From contig NZ_JABANC010000001.1 in the NCBI RefSeq assembly GCF_012931685.1, positions 620,001 to 684,000 of the forward strand: 64,000 nucleotides of DNA, read 5' to 3'. The DNA is from Hanstruepera ponticola (GTDB lineage Bacteria > Bacteroidota > Bacteroidia > Flavobacteriales > Flavobacteriaceae). Shown in pieces: positions 1-8,585 of this stretch (position 1 is its first letter; every line of letters starts with the position of its first letter). A program made the position numbers and the translations under genes. The notes below the pieces were generated by a model. The model worked only from the letters and a program-made list of their open reading frames with translations. It had not been told where the DNA came from and searched no databases.

Positions 1-633
1 TCCTTTAGCCATCATACCTTTTATACCATCATTTATTTGGTACTCACCTCCATTTACAATATTATTATCTAAAACATGTTGTAATTCCTCTTTTAAAACG
101 GAAACATCTTTAAAGTAGTATATACCAATAACCGCCAAGTCACTAACAAAGAATTTAGGCTTTTCAACTAGCTCAACAATTTCGTTTTTATCATTAAGCT
201 TTACGACACCATAGGCTTCTGGTTGGTCTACTTTTTTTACCCAAATTACAGAATCTGCTTCTTGGTCTAAATTGAAATCAGCTCTAATCAACGTATCAGC
301 ATATGCAATTACAGCTGGTCCAGACAACGAATCCTTGGCGCACATTATAGCGTGTCCAGTGCCTAAAGGTTTGTCTTGCCTGTAAATAGATGGTTTTGCA
401 CCTAACGATTCGGCTAAAGCCTTTAAACTACTTACAACGTCATCGCCAAAAAAAGCAAGATCACCTAATACAAATGCAATCTCATCAATTGGCTGATTAA
501 TAACTTTAGCTATGTCTTTTACCAATCTATGAACAATGGGTTCGCCTGCTACTGGAATTAATGGTTTTGGAACTGTTAAACTATGAGGTCTTAATCGTGA
601 ACCTCGTCCTGCCATTGGTACTATTATTTTCAT
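1..633 (-). CDS. Sugar-1-phosphate nucleotidyltransferase, C-terminus cut by window edge
   Basis: Reading leftward from an ATG at 631-633, 211 codons stay open to the window edge, so the 3' part is missing. The N-terminus carries the nucleotide-binding signature of NTP_transferase enzymes (MAGRGSRLRP near residues 7-16, then KPLIPVAGEPI), and later GEYQINDGI resembles the sugar-binding region. Such enzymes transfer a nucleotide from NTP to a sugar-1-phosphate in the cytoplasm to make a sugar donor. The exact sugar cannot be told. It lies downstream of dut and a flippase on the same strand, with a palindrome-flanked GIY-YIG gene between it and dut. Family call is firm; substrate is unknown. 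Confidence 0.88.
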   Translation of the reverse strand, partial: MKIIVPMAGRGSRLRPHSLTVPKPLIPVAGEPIVHRLVKDIAKVINQPIDEIAFVLGDLAFFGDDVVSSLKALAESLGAKPSIYRQDKPLGTGHAIMCAKDSLSGPAVIAYADTLIRADFNLDQEADSVIWVKKVDQPEAYGVVKLNDKNEIVELVEKPKFFVSDLAVIGIYYFKDVSVLKEELQHVLDNNIVNGGEYQINDGIKGMMAKG

Positions 634-640
634 TATTTTA

Positions 641-656
641 TGCCTGCGAAAGCAGG
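641..656 (-). repeat. Palindromic intergenic element, GCAGG type (left flank of GIY-YIG gene)
   Basis: CCTGC and GCAGG arms surround GAAA on the + strand. On the minus strand it reads ATACCTGCTTTCGCAGGCAT, close to the copies at 1035, 18799 and 19845. Judged by its loop bases this copy is inverted relative to the one at 1035. It sits just upstream of the nucleotidyltransferase start. Confidence 0.65.
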
Positions 657-703
657 TATCTTTTTAATTAAACTTTATTCCTATAAAAATAGAAATCTCT
701 TTA

Positions 704-1018
704 TTACTTTCTTAATGTATTAAAATTCAGATTCCAATTAGTACTTAAATCTGACCAATTTGGATTCATTTCTTCTATTAGTTCTATCTTCCAATCTCTT
801 TTCCATTTTTTGAATTGTTTTTCTCTCTTTATTGCATCAAATCCTTCTTCAAACTCTTCAAAATAAACCAATTTATTACAATTATATCTAGAGGTGAATG
901 CTTTGGGGTAAACTTTCAATTTATGCTCTTTTACTCGCTCCTCAATATTATCTGTTACTCCAATATACAAAACCCCTTTTGGTTTGTTTGCCATAATATA
1001 GACCTGCCAAAGTTTCAT
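704..1018 (-). CDS. GIY-YIG domain endonuclease-like protein (UPF0213/YhbQ type)
   Basis: A 104-residue protein made almost entirely of one GIY-YIG domain. VYI (residues 6-8) and LYIGVTDN (17-24) form the two halves of the GIY-YIG motif, followed by a basic helix (ERVKEHK) and a charged tail with KREKQFKKWKRDWK. Members cleave DNA through a conserved Tyr, Arg and Glu; cellular roles of these stand-alone proteins are poorly known. Palindromic repeats lie on both sides, with no tight operon coupling to dut or the nucleotidyltransferase, so it may be an accessory or mobile gene. Family call is strong, function unknown. Confidence 0.85.
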   Translation of the reverse strand: MKLWQVYIMANKPKGVLYIGVTDNIEERVKEHKLKVYPKAFTSRYNCNKLVYFEEFEEGFDAIKREKQFKKWKRDWKIELIEEMNPNWSDLSTNWNLNFNTLRK

Positions 1019-1034
1019 TTTTACTTATAACTAG

Positions 1035-1054
1035 ATTCCTGCCTCCGCAGGAAT
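1035..1054 (+). repeat. Palindromic intergenic element, GCAGG type (right flank of GIY-YIG gene)
   Basis: ATTCCTGCCTCCGCAGGAAT, a perfect 8-base-arm palindrome preceded by TAG. Its last base is the first base of the dut stop codon. Same family as 641, 18799 and 19845. Confidence 0.8.
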
Positions 1055-1488
1055 TATTTTACACCAGTACTGCCAAACCCACCTTCTCCTCTAGCTGTTT
1101 CACTTAAGTTTTCTACCTCTTCCCATTCAGTACGTTCATGTTTGGCTATTACTAATTGAGCTATGCGTTCTCCATTATCTATGGTAAAGTCTTCATTTGA
1201 TAAATTTACCAAAATGACACCAACTTCACCTCGATAATCAGCGTCAATAGTGCCTGGCGCATTAAGTACTGTAATGCCTTTTTTAGCGGCTAAACCACTT
1301 CTTGGTCTTACTTGTGCTTCAATACCTACTGGTAATTCTATAAATAAACCTGTGCCTACTATACTTCGTTCCAGTGGTTTTAAAACTCGTGGCTCTGAAA
1401 TACTCGCGCGTAAGTCCATTCCTGCCGAAGCAATAGTTTCATAATGTGGTAACGCGTGATTAGATTTATTGATTATTTTTATTTTCAT
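1054..1488 (-). CDS. dut: Deoxyuridine 5'-triphosphate nucleotidohydrolase
   Basis: dUTPase hydrolyses dUTP to dUMP and pyrophosphate, keeping uracil out of DNA and supplying dTMP synthesis. All five trimeric-dUTPase motifs are visible: AGMDLRA (residues 22-28), RSGLA (63-67), [12 protein letters not shown] (77-88, catalytic Asp and Tyr), GERIAQLV (106-113) and the C-terminal [10 protein letters not shown] (133-142). Length of 144 residues is normal. The start overlaps the end of the upstream DUF6090-type gene by 23 bases, indicating co-transcription. The stop codon touches a palindromic repeat. Confidence 0.97.
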   Translation of the reverse strand: MKIKIINKSNHALPHYETIASAGMDLRASISEPRVLKPLERSIVGTGLFIELPVGIEAQVRPRSGLAAKKGITVLNAPGTIDADYRGEVGVILVNLSNEDFTIDNGERIAQLVIAKHERTEWEEVENLSETARGEGGFGSTGVK

Positions 1489-2236
1489 TTTTTTCGATTT
1501 CTGATTCTAATAAATTGATGATAGATAATATTTTTTTTCTTAAAACTGGACCTTCTATAAAAATGCCCCTCATATAGCCGTATACATATACCAATAAGTT
1601 TTCATATTTATCTGACTCTATTACTTGAAGCAGGTTTTGTTTAAACTCTAAACGTTCATCTATTGAACTTTCTTTGGTATTGTATGAAATATTAAAATTA
1701 ATTTTAGAGCGCTCTATTTGAAAGGGGTAAAGATTATTTTGGGTAAACCCCATAGTATTTGTTTCTTCTTCTTTATAATCATTTAACAAATCCTGAATTC
1801 TAGCGATTTTTATTTTTAAAGAGTCATTAGAAATCAACTCAATCTTTCCTGAATTAATAACTGAATTATAAATACCTTGAAATGGATCAAAGGTATAATT
1901 ATTATTAATGATTTGATTCAAACTTCTCAAACTATCTAAAGATAGTTCTCTTGGGTTAGAAGTCATCATTGTTTCAATAGCTTCTTTTCGCTTTAAGTGA
2001 AATCTATAGGCACTATCAAAATTTGTGAGATTTTCATTGAACTCTTTATGAAGGCTTTTAAGCACTTTTAATTCTTCTCTTTTTAATTGCCGATTATTGT
2101 TCCAGTTATTGACTTGAAGCGCCAATAGAATACCAATCATCACTAAAATAATTTCGCCAATGGCATACTTTAAATAACGCCCTGTTTGATTGTCATTTAC
2201 AAGTTGCTTGCGCATTTTATTGAAGAATTTTATCAT
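1466..2236 (-). CDS. DUF6090-type membrane-anchored protein
   Basis: A 256-residue protein with a short basic N-terminus, one TM segment at about residues 27-42 (in the [16 protein letters not shown] block) followed by QVNNWNN, then a long charged, partly coiled-coil region. The TM-plus-NNWN signature is typical of a family common in Flavobacteriia (DUF6090). No catalytic motif is seen, so function is unknown. It starts 3 bases after the flippase stop and overlaps dut by 23 bases, so it belongs to the flippase-dut transcription unit. Confidence 0.75.
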   Translation of the reverse strand: MIKFFNKMRKQLVNDNQTGRYLKYAIGEIILVMIGILLALQVNNWNNNRQLKREELKVLKSLHKEFNENLTNFDSAYRFHLKRKEAIETMMTSNPRELSLDSLRSLNQIINNNYTFDPFQGIYNSVINSGKIELISNDSLKIKIARIQDLLNDYKEEETNTMGFTQNNLYPFQIERSKINFNISYNTKESSIDERLEFKQNLLQVIESDKYENLLVYVYGYMRGIFIEGPVLRKKILSIINLLESEIEKNENKNNQ

Positions 2237-2239
2237 GTA

Positions 2240-3700
2240 TTAACGCTTTAAAAATTGCTTTATAATCGTTTTTTCAGAATAACTAACAATTCCCAAAAAT
2301 ACAATTAAGAGGCTAATACCTATGACATTATAGTCTCTAAATTGATAAAAACTTATAAACGAAAACATAACTGACACAAACAAATACAATGCTATTTTCT
2401 TGATATTATAAGGTATTGGGTAATATTTTCTCCCATAGTAGTATGATAATACCATCATAACTGCATAAGCAGCTAAAGTTGCAATTGCAGAGGCTTTATA
2501 ACTGAATGCTTTTATAAATAAAATATTAATTGCTAATGTGATTATAGCGCCTATAGCCGAAATATAAGCACCGAATTTTGTTCTGTCAGTTATTTTGTAC
2601 CAAACCGATAAGTTATGATAAATGCCTAAACAGAAATTGGCTAAAAGTATAATAGGCACAACCCACATAGCTTCCCAGTAATCTTCACTTCTAACTATAA
2701 ATGGTTTTATGAAATCCGCAAAAACAACAACGGTCAGGAATATCACTGAACCAACTGCAACAAAAAACTCTAATATTCTGGCGTAGTTTTTTTGTGGGTT
2801 TTCTGAATTAGCATGACTGAAAAAGAAAGGCTCAATTCCTAATCTATAAGCTGTTGCAAACAGTGTCATAAACAGTGCTAGTTTATAGCAAGCAGAATAC
2901 ATACCTATTTGCGTTTCGGCAATATTCTCTGGTAATAATTCTTTTAACAAAATCCTATCAAATGTTTCATTGATGGAAAAAGCCACGCCTGCAATGAGCA
3001 CGGGATAAGCATAACGCATCATATGTTTCCACAACTGTTTATCAAAAGTGAACTTTACTTTAACATAAAAGGATGCCATTAACAACAGGGTTAATGCACT
3101 TGCTATTAAGTTAGCTATGAAAATATAGCTGATTTCAAAATTAGGCTTATAGATTGTTTCGAAAATATTATCATCTGTTGCTAAATCTTTTAACGCTAAT
3201 AGGAAAAATAAATTAAGCCCCAAATTTACTGCAACATTCAAGATTTTAATTACAGCATAGCGCATAGGTTTCTGCGTAGCACGTAACCATGCAAAAGGAA
3301 TAATGACCAATGCATCTAGTAGAAGAATCCAAATTACAAGATTGATATATTTAACGTTAATATCAATGAATTCAGCTATCTGACTTTGAAATAGTAACGC
3401 TAATATAAAGAAACCGAAAGAAGAAATAACCAAAGAAATAGTAGATGTACCTACAACGCTGTCTTTATTTTGTTCTTTGTTATAATATCGAAAAAAGGCT
3501 GTTTCCATACCATAAGCCAAAACCACATTAAACAAGACAAACCAAGAAAAAATAACATTAACCTGACCATATTCTGCCACAGAAGATAAAACGCCTTTGG
3601 TAGTGTAAAGTGGCACTAATAGAAAGCTTAACATTCGTGGCAATACTGTTGCTAAACCATAAATGACTGTTTGTTTAAAAAGAGTTTTTAATGCCGCCAA
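2240..3700 (-). CDS. Polysaccharide/lipid-linked oligosaccharide flippase (MOP superfamily)
   Basis: A 486-residue, very hydrophobic protein with about 14 predicted TM helices, the size and pattern of Wzx/MOP-type transporters that move undecaprenyl-linked oligosaccharides across the inner membrane. The conserved N-terminal block includes YGLATVLPRMLSFLLVPLYT. The start is TTG at 3698-3700: an in-frame TAG lies just upstream with no ATG between, and family members begin at the same point. It is the first gene of a unit running into DUF6090 and dut. Substrate unknown; this is a different gene from the flippase inside the large polysaccharide locus. Confidence 0.85.
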   Translation of the reverse strand: MAALKTLFKQTVIYGLATVLPRMLSFLLVPLYTTKGVLSSVAEYGQVNVIFSWFVLFNVVLAYGMETAFFRYYNKEQNKDSVVGTSTISLVISSFGFFILALLFQSQIAEFIDINVKYINLVIWILLLDALVIIPFAWLRATQKPMRYAVIKILNVAVNLGLNLFFLLALKDLATDDNIFETIYKPNFEISYIFIANLIASALTLLLMASFYVKVKFTFDKQLWKHMMRYAYPVLIAGVAFSINETFDRILLKELLPENIAETQIGMYSACYKLALFMTLFATAYRLGIEPFFFSHANSENPQKNYARILEFFVAVGSVIFLTVVVFADFIKPFIVRSEDYWEAMWVVPIILLANFCLGIYHNLSVWYKITDRTKFGAYISAIGAIITLAINILFIKAFSYKASAIATLAAYAVMMVLSYYYGRKYYPIPYNIKKIALYLFVSVMFSFISFYQFRDYNVIGISLLIVFLGIVSYSEKTIIKQFLKR

Positions 3701-3757
3701 AAGTTCGTGTTTATTCTGCTAAAAATACGTTTTTAGTAAACGCTAACCAAAGATTAG

Positions 3758-4264
3758 TTATTCTTCGTTAGGAGGTCTTCTTGGGTAGTATTCAGCCTGC
3801 TTTTCTATAATACTATCAAGCTTTAAATATTTTATTTTATCTTTTTCATAATAGCTAATCACACATTCATTGGATTCTAGTTGATGAGGAAAAATATTTC
3901 CATATTCATCTAGCAATTCACCACTCATTTTTATGTCTGATTTTTGATTTAAAGCTGATTTAAAACTGGCTATATATCCTATTTTTGCTGGTGTGAGTTT
4001 TGCTTTTAATCCTCGAAAATAAGCACTGTCAAAAACAACATGTTTTTTATTTTCTTTTACAATCATATATAAATGATATCCTGATCCACCACCTTGAACA
4101 CCTGCAATCCATTTTTGAAAAAACACATCCCCTAGAACAAAGGATGGTTTTGTTTCAAACTCAACAAATCCTTGATTATTATTTGTTTTAGAGCTTGAAC
4201 ATTGTGTAAGACTTGTGGTGAAAAAAAACAAGCTCAATGCATACGGTATTAACTTGAATTTCAT
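3758..4264 (-). CDS. Hypothetical lipoprotein
   Basis: A 168-residue protein with a signal peptide ending in a lipobox (LTQC, Cys22) followed by SSSK, so it should be lipid-anchored. The mature part has features of a small beta-rich domain (FVLGDVFFQKWIAGVQGGGSGYH) and no motif I recognise. It lies downstream of the atpG terminator and has a TAATTTTG box at 4302-4309 about 40 bases before its start, suggesting its own promoter. Function unknown. Confidence 0.7.
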   Translation of the reverse strand: MKFKLIPYALSLFFFTTSLTQCSSSKTNNNQGFVEFETKPSFVLGDVFFQKWIAGVQGGGSGYHLYMIVKENKKHVVFDSAYFRGLKAKLTPAKIGYIASFKSALNQKSDIKMSGELLDEYGNIFPHQLESNECVISYYEKDKIKYLKLDSIIEKQAEYYPRRPPNEE

Positions 4265-4316
4265 TTGTTTTAATTTCTTAAGATTAATAAATATACAATT
4301 TCAAAATTAATACCAT

Positions 4317-4345
4317 AAAAAAAGCCTTACTCGTAAGTAAGGCTT
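4317..4345 (-). terminator. Intrinsic terminator of the atp operon
   Basis: On the minus strand GCCTTACT-TACG-AGTAAGGC (stem 4324-4343) is followed by seven T residues (4317-4323). It lies downstream of atpG, last gene of the ATP synthase operon. Confidence 0.85.
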
Positions 4346-4361
4346 AATAATATTATTATAA

Positions 4362-4386
4362 ATGCTCAATCAAGTTCAGCATGACA
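4362..4386 (-). repeat. Decayed palindromic intergenic element, TTCAG-ATGACA type
   Basis: ATGCTcAA-TCAAG-TTcAGCAT followed by GACA: an imperfect palindrome with one mismatched pair, matching the ends of the elements at 5316 and 45127. It lies between the atpG-end duplication and the terminator. Confidence 0.55.
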
Positions 4387-4387
4387 A

Positions 4388-4407
4388 TTAATTGTTTAAC
4401 GCTTCCG
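4388..4407 (-). repeat. Duplicate of the atpG 3' end (second copy of the EALNN-stop segment)
   Basis: Twenty bases matching 4444-4463, the last codons and stop of atpG, at 17 of 20 positions. The three differences (TAA/TAG, TTA/TTG, GCG/GCA) are all synonymous third-position transitions. The copy is 56 bases downstream and out of frame with atpG. Confidence 0.8.
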
Positions 4408-4443
4408 ATTGGATTGGAACATTTGACTTCGCTTTCGCTTCGC

Positions 4444-5304
4444 CTAATTGTTCAATGCTTCCGCACCACCAACAATTTCAAGGATTTCGTTAGTAATCGC
4501 TGCTTGACGTGCTTTGTTATAAGTCAGTTTTAATTGATCTCTTAATTCAGTAGCATTATCAGTTGCTTTATGCATTGCTGTCATACGTGCTCCATGTTCG
4601 CTAGCAAACGAATCTCTAATACCTTTAAACAACTGCGTTTTTAAAGATTTTGGAATTAATTGCTCAACGATTTCAAGTTTTGATGGCTCAAAAATATAAT
4701 CAAGATTTGTATTTACTTCACCTTCAACAGGAACAATTGGCAAAAATTGTTCTCTAGTAACAATTTGTGTCGCAGCATTCTTGAATCGGTTGTAAACTAT
4801 CTCAATTCTATCATACTCACCTTCAACAAATTTATCCATCAACATTTGAGCAATTTCTGCTACATTATCGAATGTTAAATCATCAAAAATTTCACTTTTA
4901 TTAGCAATAACCTTCTTTGACTTCTTCAATGCATCATTAGCTTTTTTACCAATTACTAAATAAGACACATTCTTATTAGCATAGGTTTCTGAAGTCAACT
5001 TTGTTACTTCCTTTATAATATTGGAATTAAATGCTCCAGCCAATCCTCTGTTAGATGTTATAGCTACGATAAGTACATTCTTTACTTCACGTTGCTCGGA
5101 GAATTTACTTCCAGAATCTGCATCTAAAGTTGCACTTAAGCTTTGTAAAAGTTCAGTTAACTTATCTGCATAAGGACGCATAGCAGTAATAGCATCTTGA
5201 GCCTTCTTTAATTTTGCAGCAGATACCATTTTCATGGCACTGGTAATCTGCATGGTAGAAGACACCGATGATATTCTGTTACGTATTTCTTTTAAATTTG
5301 CCAT
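4444..5304 (-). CDS. atpG: ATP synthase F1 gamma subunit
   Basis: The gamma subunit is the central rotating stalk that couples proton flow through the c-ring to ATP formation in the alpha/beta hexamer. Of 286 residues, both terminal helices fit the family: the N-terminus MANLKEIRNRISSV with TSAMKMVSAAKLKKA, and the C-terminus LTYNKARQAAITNEILEIV. The central region has the typical ITSNRGLAGAFN. It is the last gene of the atp operon; a palindromic element fills the 48-base gap to atpA. Its last codons are duplicated downstream, followed by the operon terminator. Confidence 0.98.
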   Translation of the reverse strand: MANLKEIRNRISSVSSTMQITSAMKMVSAAKLKKAQDAITAMRPYADKLTELLQSLSATLDADSGSKFSEQREVKNVLIVAITSNRGLAGAFNSNIIKEVTKLTSETYANKNVSYLVIGKKANDALKKSKKVIANKSEIFDDLTFDNVAEIAQMLMDKFVEGEYDRIEIVYNRFKNAATQIVTREQFLPIVPVEGEVNTNLDYIFEPSKLEIVEQLIPKSLKTQLFKGIRDSFASEHGARMTAMHKATDNATELRDQLKLTYNKARQAAITNEILEIVGGAEALNN

Positions 5305-5315
5305 CTGTTCTTTTT

Positions 5316-5343
5316 GAGATCCTGAAACTAGTTCAGGATGACA
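5316..5343. repeat. Palindromic intergenic element between atpA and atpG
   Basis: GAGATCCTGAA-ACTA-GTTCAGGATGACA: arms ATCCTGAA/TTCAGGAT flanked by GAG and GACA. It shares the outer GAGAT and ATGACA ends with the other elements in this window. Confidence 0.75.
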
Positions 5344-5352
5344 TTAAACTTA

Positions 5353-6933
5353 TTAAGCTCTAAACTTTCCTGATAAATCTTTTGCTACAGCTATTAACGT
5401 ATCTGTAACCTCATCAGTTAATTTACCTGATTTTAAAGTATCTAAAATACCTCTATGTTTTGCGTTTAAGAATTCAATGAAATCTCTTTCAAATTCTTTT
5501 ACCTTTTCAACTGGCACATCTCTTAATAAGTTTTTAGAACCTGCATAAATGATTGCAATTTGGTCTTCAACTGTATAAGGATCATTTTGTGCTTGCTTTA
5601 AGATTTCAACGTTACGTTTACCTTTTTCAATTACATTTAATGTAGCTGCATCTAAATCTGAACCAAACTTCGCAAACGCTTCTAATTCACGGAACTGCGC
5701 TTGGTCTAATTTTAATGTACCTGCTACTTTTTTCATAGACTTAATCTGTGCGTTACCACCAACACGTGATACTGAAATACCTACGTTAATCGCTGGACGA
5801 ACACCAGAGTTAAATAAATCACCATCCAAGAAAATTTGTCCATCGGTAATCGAAATTACGTTTGTTGGAATATAAGCTGATACGTCACCTGCTTGTGTTT
5901 CAATAATTGGTAAGGCTGTTAATGAACCTCCACCTTTTACCATTGGCTTTAGGCTGTCTGGTAAATCGTTCATTTCTTTAGCAATATTATCGTCATTAAT
6001 TACCTTTGCTGAACGCTCTAATAAACGTGAGTGTAAGTAGAAAACGTCTCCAGGATACGCCTCACGTCCTGGTGGACGACGTAATAATAACGATACCTCA
6101 CGGTAAGCTACCGCTTGTTTAGATAAATCATCATAAATAATTAAAGCCGGACGACCAGTATCTCTAAAATACTCACCAATTGCAGCACCTGCCATTGGAG
6201 CATATACTTGCATTGGAGCTGGATCTGATGCGTTTGCTGCAACAATAGTTGTATAGGCTAATGCACCTTTTTCTTCTAGTGTTTTAGCAATGTTTGCAAC
6301 CGTAGATGCTTTTTGACCTACAGCAACATATATACAATATACAGGCTCACCTGCATCGTAAAACTCTTTTTGATTAATAATGGTGTCAATACAAACAGTT
6401 GTCTTACCTGTTTGACGGTCACCAATTACCAACTCACGTTGACCACGACCAACCGGAATCATGGCGTCAATAGACTTAATACCTGTTTGTAATGGTTCAG
6501 TTACTGGCTCACGATAAATTACACCAGGCGCTTTACGCTCTAATGGCATTTCAAAAGTTTCACCTGTTATTGGACCTTTACCATCAATTGGCGTTCCTAA
6601 TGTATCTACTACACGACCAACAATACCCTCACCTACGTTAATAGATGCAATACGGTTAGTACGTTTTACAGTCGAACCTTCCATTACTTCTTTAGAGTGT
6701 CCTAGTAATACGATACCAACATTATCTTCTTCTAGGTTAAGAACAATTCCTTCTAAACCGCCGTCGAATTCTACTAACTCACCATATTGTGCATTAGATA
6801 ATCCGTAAGCACGTACAATTCCGTCACCTACGGTTAACACTGTTCCTACTTCGTCTAGAGAAGCTCCTGCTTCAAAACCCGAAAGTTGTTGCTTTAAGAT
6901 TGCTGATATTTCAGCTGGTTTTACTTCTGCCAT
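5353..6933 (-). CDS. atpA: ATP synthase F1 alpha subunit
   Basis: A 526-residue F1 alpha subunit; it binds non-catalytic nucleotide and forms the alpha3beta3 hexamer. Visible motifs are Walker [11 protein letters not shown] (171-180), the Walker B-region [11 protein letters not shown], and the arginine-finger region [10 protein letters not shown]. The N-terminal beta-barrel and C-terminal helical bundle are complete. An unrelated exported-protein gene lies between it and atpH, with a 65-base gap holding a small hairpin. The beta and epsilon genes (atpD, atpC) are not here, as is usual in Bacteroidota where they form a separate locus. Confidence 0.99.
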   Translation of the reverse strand: MAEVKPAEISAILKQQLSGFEAGASLDEVGTVLTVGDGIVRAYGLSNAQYGELVEFDGGLEGIVLNLEEDNVGIVLLGHSKEVMEGSTVKRTNRIASINVGEGIVGRVVDTLGTPIDGKGPITGETFEMPLERKAPGVIYREPVTEPLQTGIKSIDAMIPVGRGQRELVIGDRQTGKTTVCIDTIINQKEFYDAGEPVYCIYVAVGQKASTVANIAKTLEEKGALAYTTIVAANASDPAPMQVYAPMAGAAIGEYFRDTGRPALIIYDDLSKQAVAYREVSLLLRRPPGREAYPGDVFYLHSRLLERSAKVINDDNIAKEMNDLPDSLKPMVKGGGSLTALPIIETQAGDVSAYIPTNVISITDGQIFLDGDLFNSGVRPAINVGISVSRVGGNAQIKSMKKVAGTLKLDQAQFRELEAFAKFGSDLDAATLNVIEKGKRNVEILKQAQNDPYTVEDQIAIIYAGSKNLLRDVPVEKVKEFERDFIEFLNAKHRGILDTLKSGKLTDEVTDTLIAVAKDLSGKFRA

Positions 6934-6964
6934 CTTTGTTTATTTAGATTTTAGATGCTATACA

Positions 6965-6983
6965 TTAGGCTTTTAATGCCTAA
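6965..6983 (-). other. Small hairpin between atpA and the unknown gene
   Basis: TTAGGC-TTTTAAT-GCCTAA, a 6-bp stem in the intercistronic gap between the inserted gene (stop at 6999) and atpA. It could be a processing or RNA-stability element; there is no T-run. Confidence 0.35.
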
Positions 6984-6998
6984 CAATTAAGCTTTAAT

Positions 6999-7502
6999 TT
7001 AATTTCCTATTTTAATATTTACTCCTGAACCATTATTAGAACTCTCGTTGATAATGATTGTTGTATTATTTAATCTATCAGAAAAAGCCGTTCCGTATTT
7101 CTCAATTAATCGATTAACCTTTTCATCATTTAAAGATCCGTCATTATTAACTACATTGGCTTTATATAAATCTGAAATTATACCTTTATACGTTTTTCCC
7201 TTGATTTCATACTTTAGGTCTTTTCCTAAAAAACTCACTTCTGTAAAAACAAGATTCCCATCAGGGTTTGATTGGGTTCTTGGTTCTTCTCCAGGGATTT
7301 TGACTAGCTTTATAAAAATAATTTCACTTTCGTTAGAATTATAAAGCGAACAAACACCATCAAACATACCACACTCTTGATATGTTAACCACTGTTCTCC
7401 ATCAACTAAAACATTACCTTTCTTTAGCTTCACTTTTTGAGCGGACACATTAAATGAAACCGCCAAAATCAATACTGTAAGTAACGTTTTAATTAATCTC
7501 AT
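6999..7502 (-). CDS. Unknown exported protein inside the atp operon
   Basis: A 167-residue protein with a clear signal peptide (MRLIKTLLTVLILAVSFNVSA, cleavage before QK) and a predicted beta-rich mature part, CGMFDGVC near residues 44-51 offering two cysteines. I recognise no family. It begins one base after the atpH stop, so translation is probably coupled, and ends 65 bases before atpA. It resembles no F-type ATPase subunit, and an exported protein has no obvious place between the delta and alpha subunits. Either it is a recent insertion or a clade-specific member of the operon. Function unknown. Confidence 0.75.
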   Translation of the reverse strand: MRLIKTLLTVLILAVSFNVSAQKVKLKKGNVLVDGEQWLTYQECGMFDGVCSLYNSNESEIIFIKLVKIPGEEPRTQSNPDGNLVFTEVSFLGKDLKYEIKGKTYKGIISDLYKANVVNNDGSLNDEKVNRLIEKYGTAFSDRLNNTTIIINESSNNGSGVNIKIGN

Positions 7503-7503
7503 T

Positions 7504-8040
7504 TTAGTTTAGAGAAAATTCTCTTTTTAACTTGTTTAAATTATTTTGAATACTCGCATTGTATTCAACGTCACCAATACGTAAAATGAAACCGCCTAAA
7601 ATATCTTCATCAATTACATTTTTTACTGTAACCGCCTTATTGGTTAAGTCTTTAATTTTGGCCAACACTTTCATTTCAATATCATTAGTCATTGGAATAG
7701 CTGTAGTTACTACAGCACTTTCTTGACCAATTTGAATATTGTATAGCTTTGAATATTGAGTAGCTACTTGCTCAACTAGTTCCATGCGCTTGTTTTCTAA
7801 AAGCACATTGAAAAGTTCCTTTGTAATTGTGTTTGAGTTTGGAAAAGCTTGTAAAAGAATAGTTTTCTTTACTTCAGCTTTTACTACTTCATTTTTTAAA
7901 GCTTCGCCTAATTCTTTATTATCTGAAATGGCATTTGCAATAGCTTGCATATCGCCATTAACAGCATCAGCAGACTGTTTATCAGTTGCTAAACTTAATA
8001 CCGCTTTCGCGTATCGTATTGCTGCTCTTGTTCCTGCCAT
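7504..8040 (-). CDS. atpH: ATP synthase F1 delta subunit
   Basis: The delta subunit links the F1 head to the peripheral stalk. At 178 residues it has normal length. It starts MAGTRAAIRYAKAVLSLA, as the OSCP/delta family does (the RYAKAL block), and ends with the conserved region DEDILGGFILRIGDVEYNAS. It follows atpF with a 6-base gap and is followed one base later by the unknown exported-protein gene. Confidence 0.97.
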   Translation of the reverse strand: MAGTRAAIRYAKAVLSLATDKQSADAVNGDMQAIANAISDNKELGEALKNEVVKAEVKKTILLQAFPNSNTITKELFNVLLENKRMELVEQVATQYSKLYNIQIGQESAVVTTAIPMTNDIEMKVLAKIKDLTNKAVTVKNVIDEDILGGFILRIGDVEYNASIQNNLNKLKREFSLN

Positions 8041-8046
8041 TATACT

Positions 8047-8547
8047 TTAGTTTAAAGTTGCTTCACCTAACATAGACTCAACAAGTTTCATTTGTTTGTC
8101 TTTATTAGATAATTCTTCGCGAACCACTTTTTCTGCAATTTCAATTGATAAGCTAGCTACTTGCGTTTTTAATTCAGCAATGGCAGCTTTCTTTTCAGTT
8201 TCTATAGATGCTTGTGCAGCAGCAACTAATTTATTTGCTTCTTCTTTAGCATCAGTTTTTGCGTCTTCAATCATTTTAGCTTTCATTTCACGTGCTTCTT
8301 TTAACATGGCCTCACGTTCTAATCTAGCTTCTTTTAATAGCTTTTCGTTATCCGCTTGAAGGTTTTGCATATCTAATTTTGCTTTTTCAGCAGAATCTAA
8401 TGCTTCTCTAATACCTTCTTCTCTACTATTAACTGAATCCAATATTGGCTTCCAAGCAAATTTTCTTAATAGAAAGATAAGTGCTATAAATAACACTGCT
8501 TGCCAAAAAAACAACCCTAATGAAAAGTCTTCAAATAATTTTTCCAT
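8047..8547 (-). CDS. atpF: ATP synthase F0 b subunit
   Basis: A 166-residue peripheral stalk subunit: one N-terminal TM helix (about residues 11-27, FFWQAVLFIALIFLL) followed by a long charged coiled coil (residues about 35-150) that dimerises and reaches delta. The sequence FAWKPILDSVNSREEGI just after the membrane is typical. A strong hairpin sits in the 84-base gap to atpE upstream. Confidence 0.97.
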   Translation of the reverse strand: MEKLFEDFSLGLFFWQAVLFIALIFLLRKFAWKPILDSVNSREEGIREALDSAEKAKLDMQNLQADNEKLLKEARLEREAMLKEAREMKAKMIEDAKTDAKEEANKLVAAAQASIETEKKAAIAELKTQVASLSIEIAEKVVREELSNKDKQMKLVESMLGEATLN

Positions 8548-8585
8548 AATATATTATCTCTAAAATATTTCAGTTTAATTTTTTA

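Larger units (their letters stand above)
641..1054. mobile_element. Candidate small mobile element: GIY-YIG gene between inverted palindromes
   Basis: A single-domain GIY-YIG nuclease gene (704-1018) is bracketed at about 410 bases by two copies of the same palindrome family in opposite orientation. The unit separates dut from the nucleotidyltransferase. The arrangement recalls REP sequences with their dedicated nuclease. Mobility is inference; no target-site duplication was identified. Confidence 0.4.

Noticed and set aside
815-1030. Open frame on the + strand opposite the GIY-YIG gene
   Set aside because: Shadow of the nuclease gene with no recognisable sequence; the minus-strand protein has a clear domain.
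7048-7344. 98-codon + strand frame opposite the unknown atp-operon gene
   Set aside because: No family features; the minus-strand product has a signal peptide and tight spacing with atpH.
8281-8310. CACGTG-containing sequence in atpF as a parS site
   Set aside because: Matches only the core of the consensus; similar partial hits at about 5770 and 16509 are also just coding sequence.
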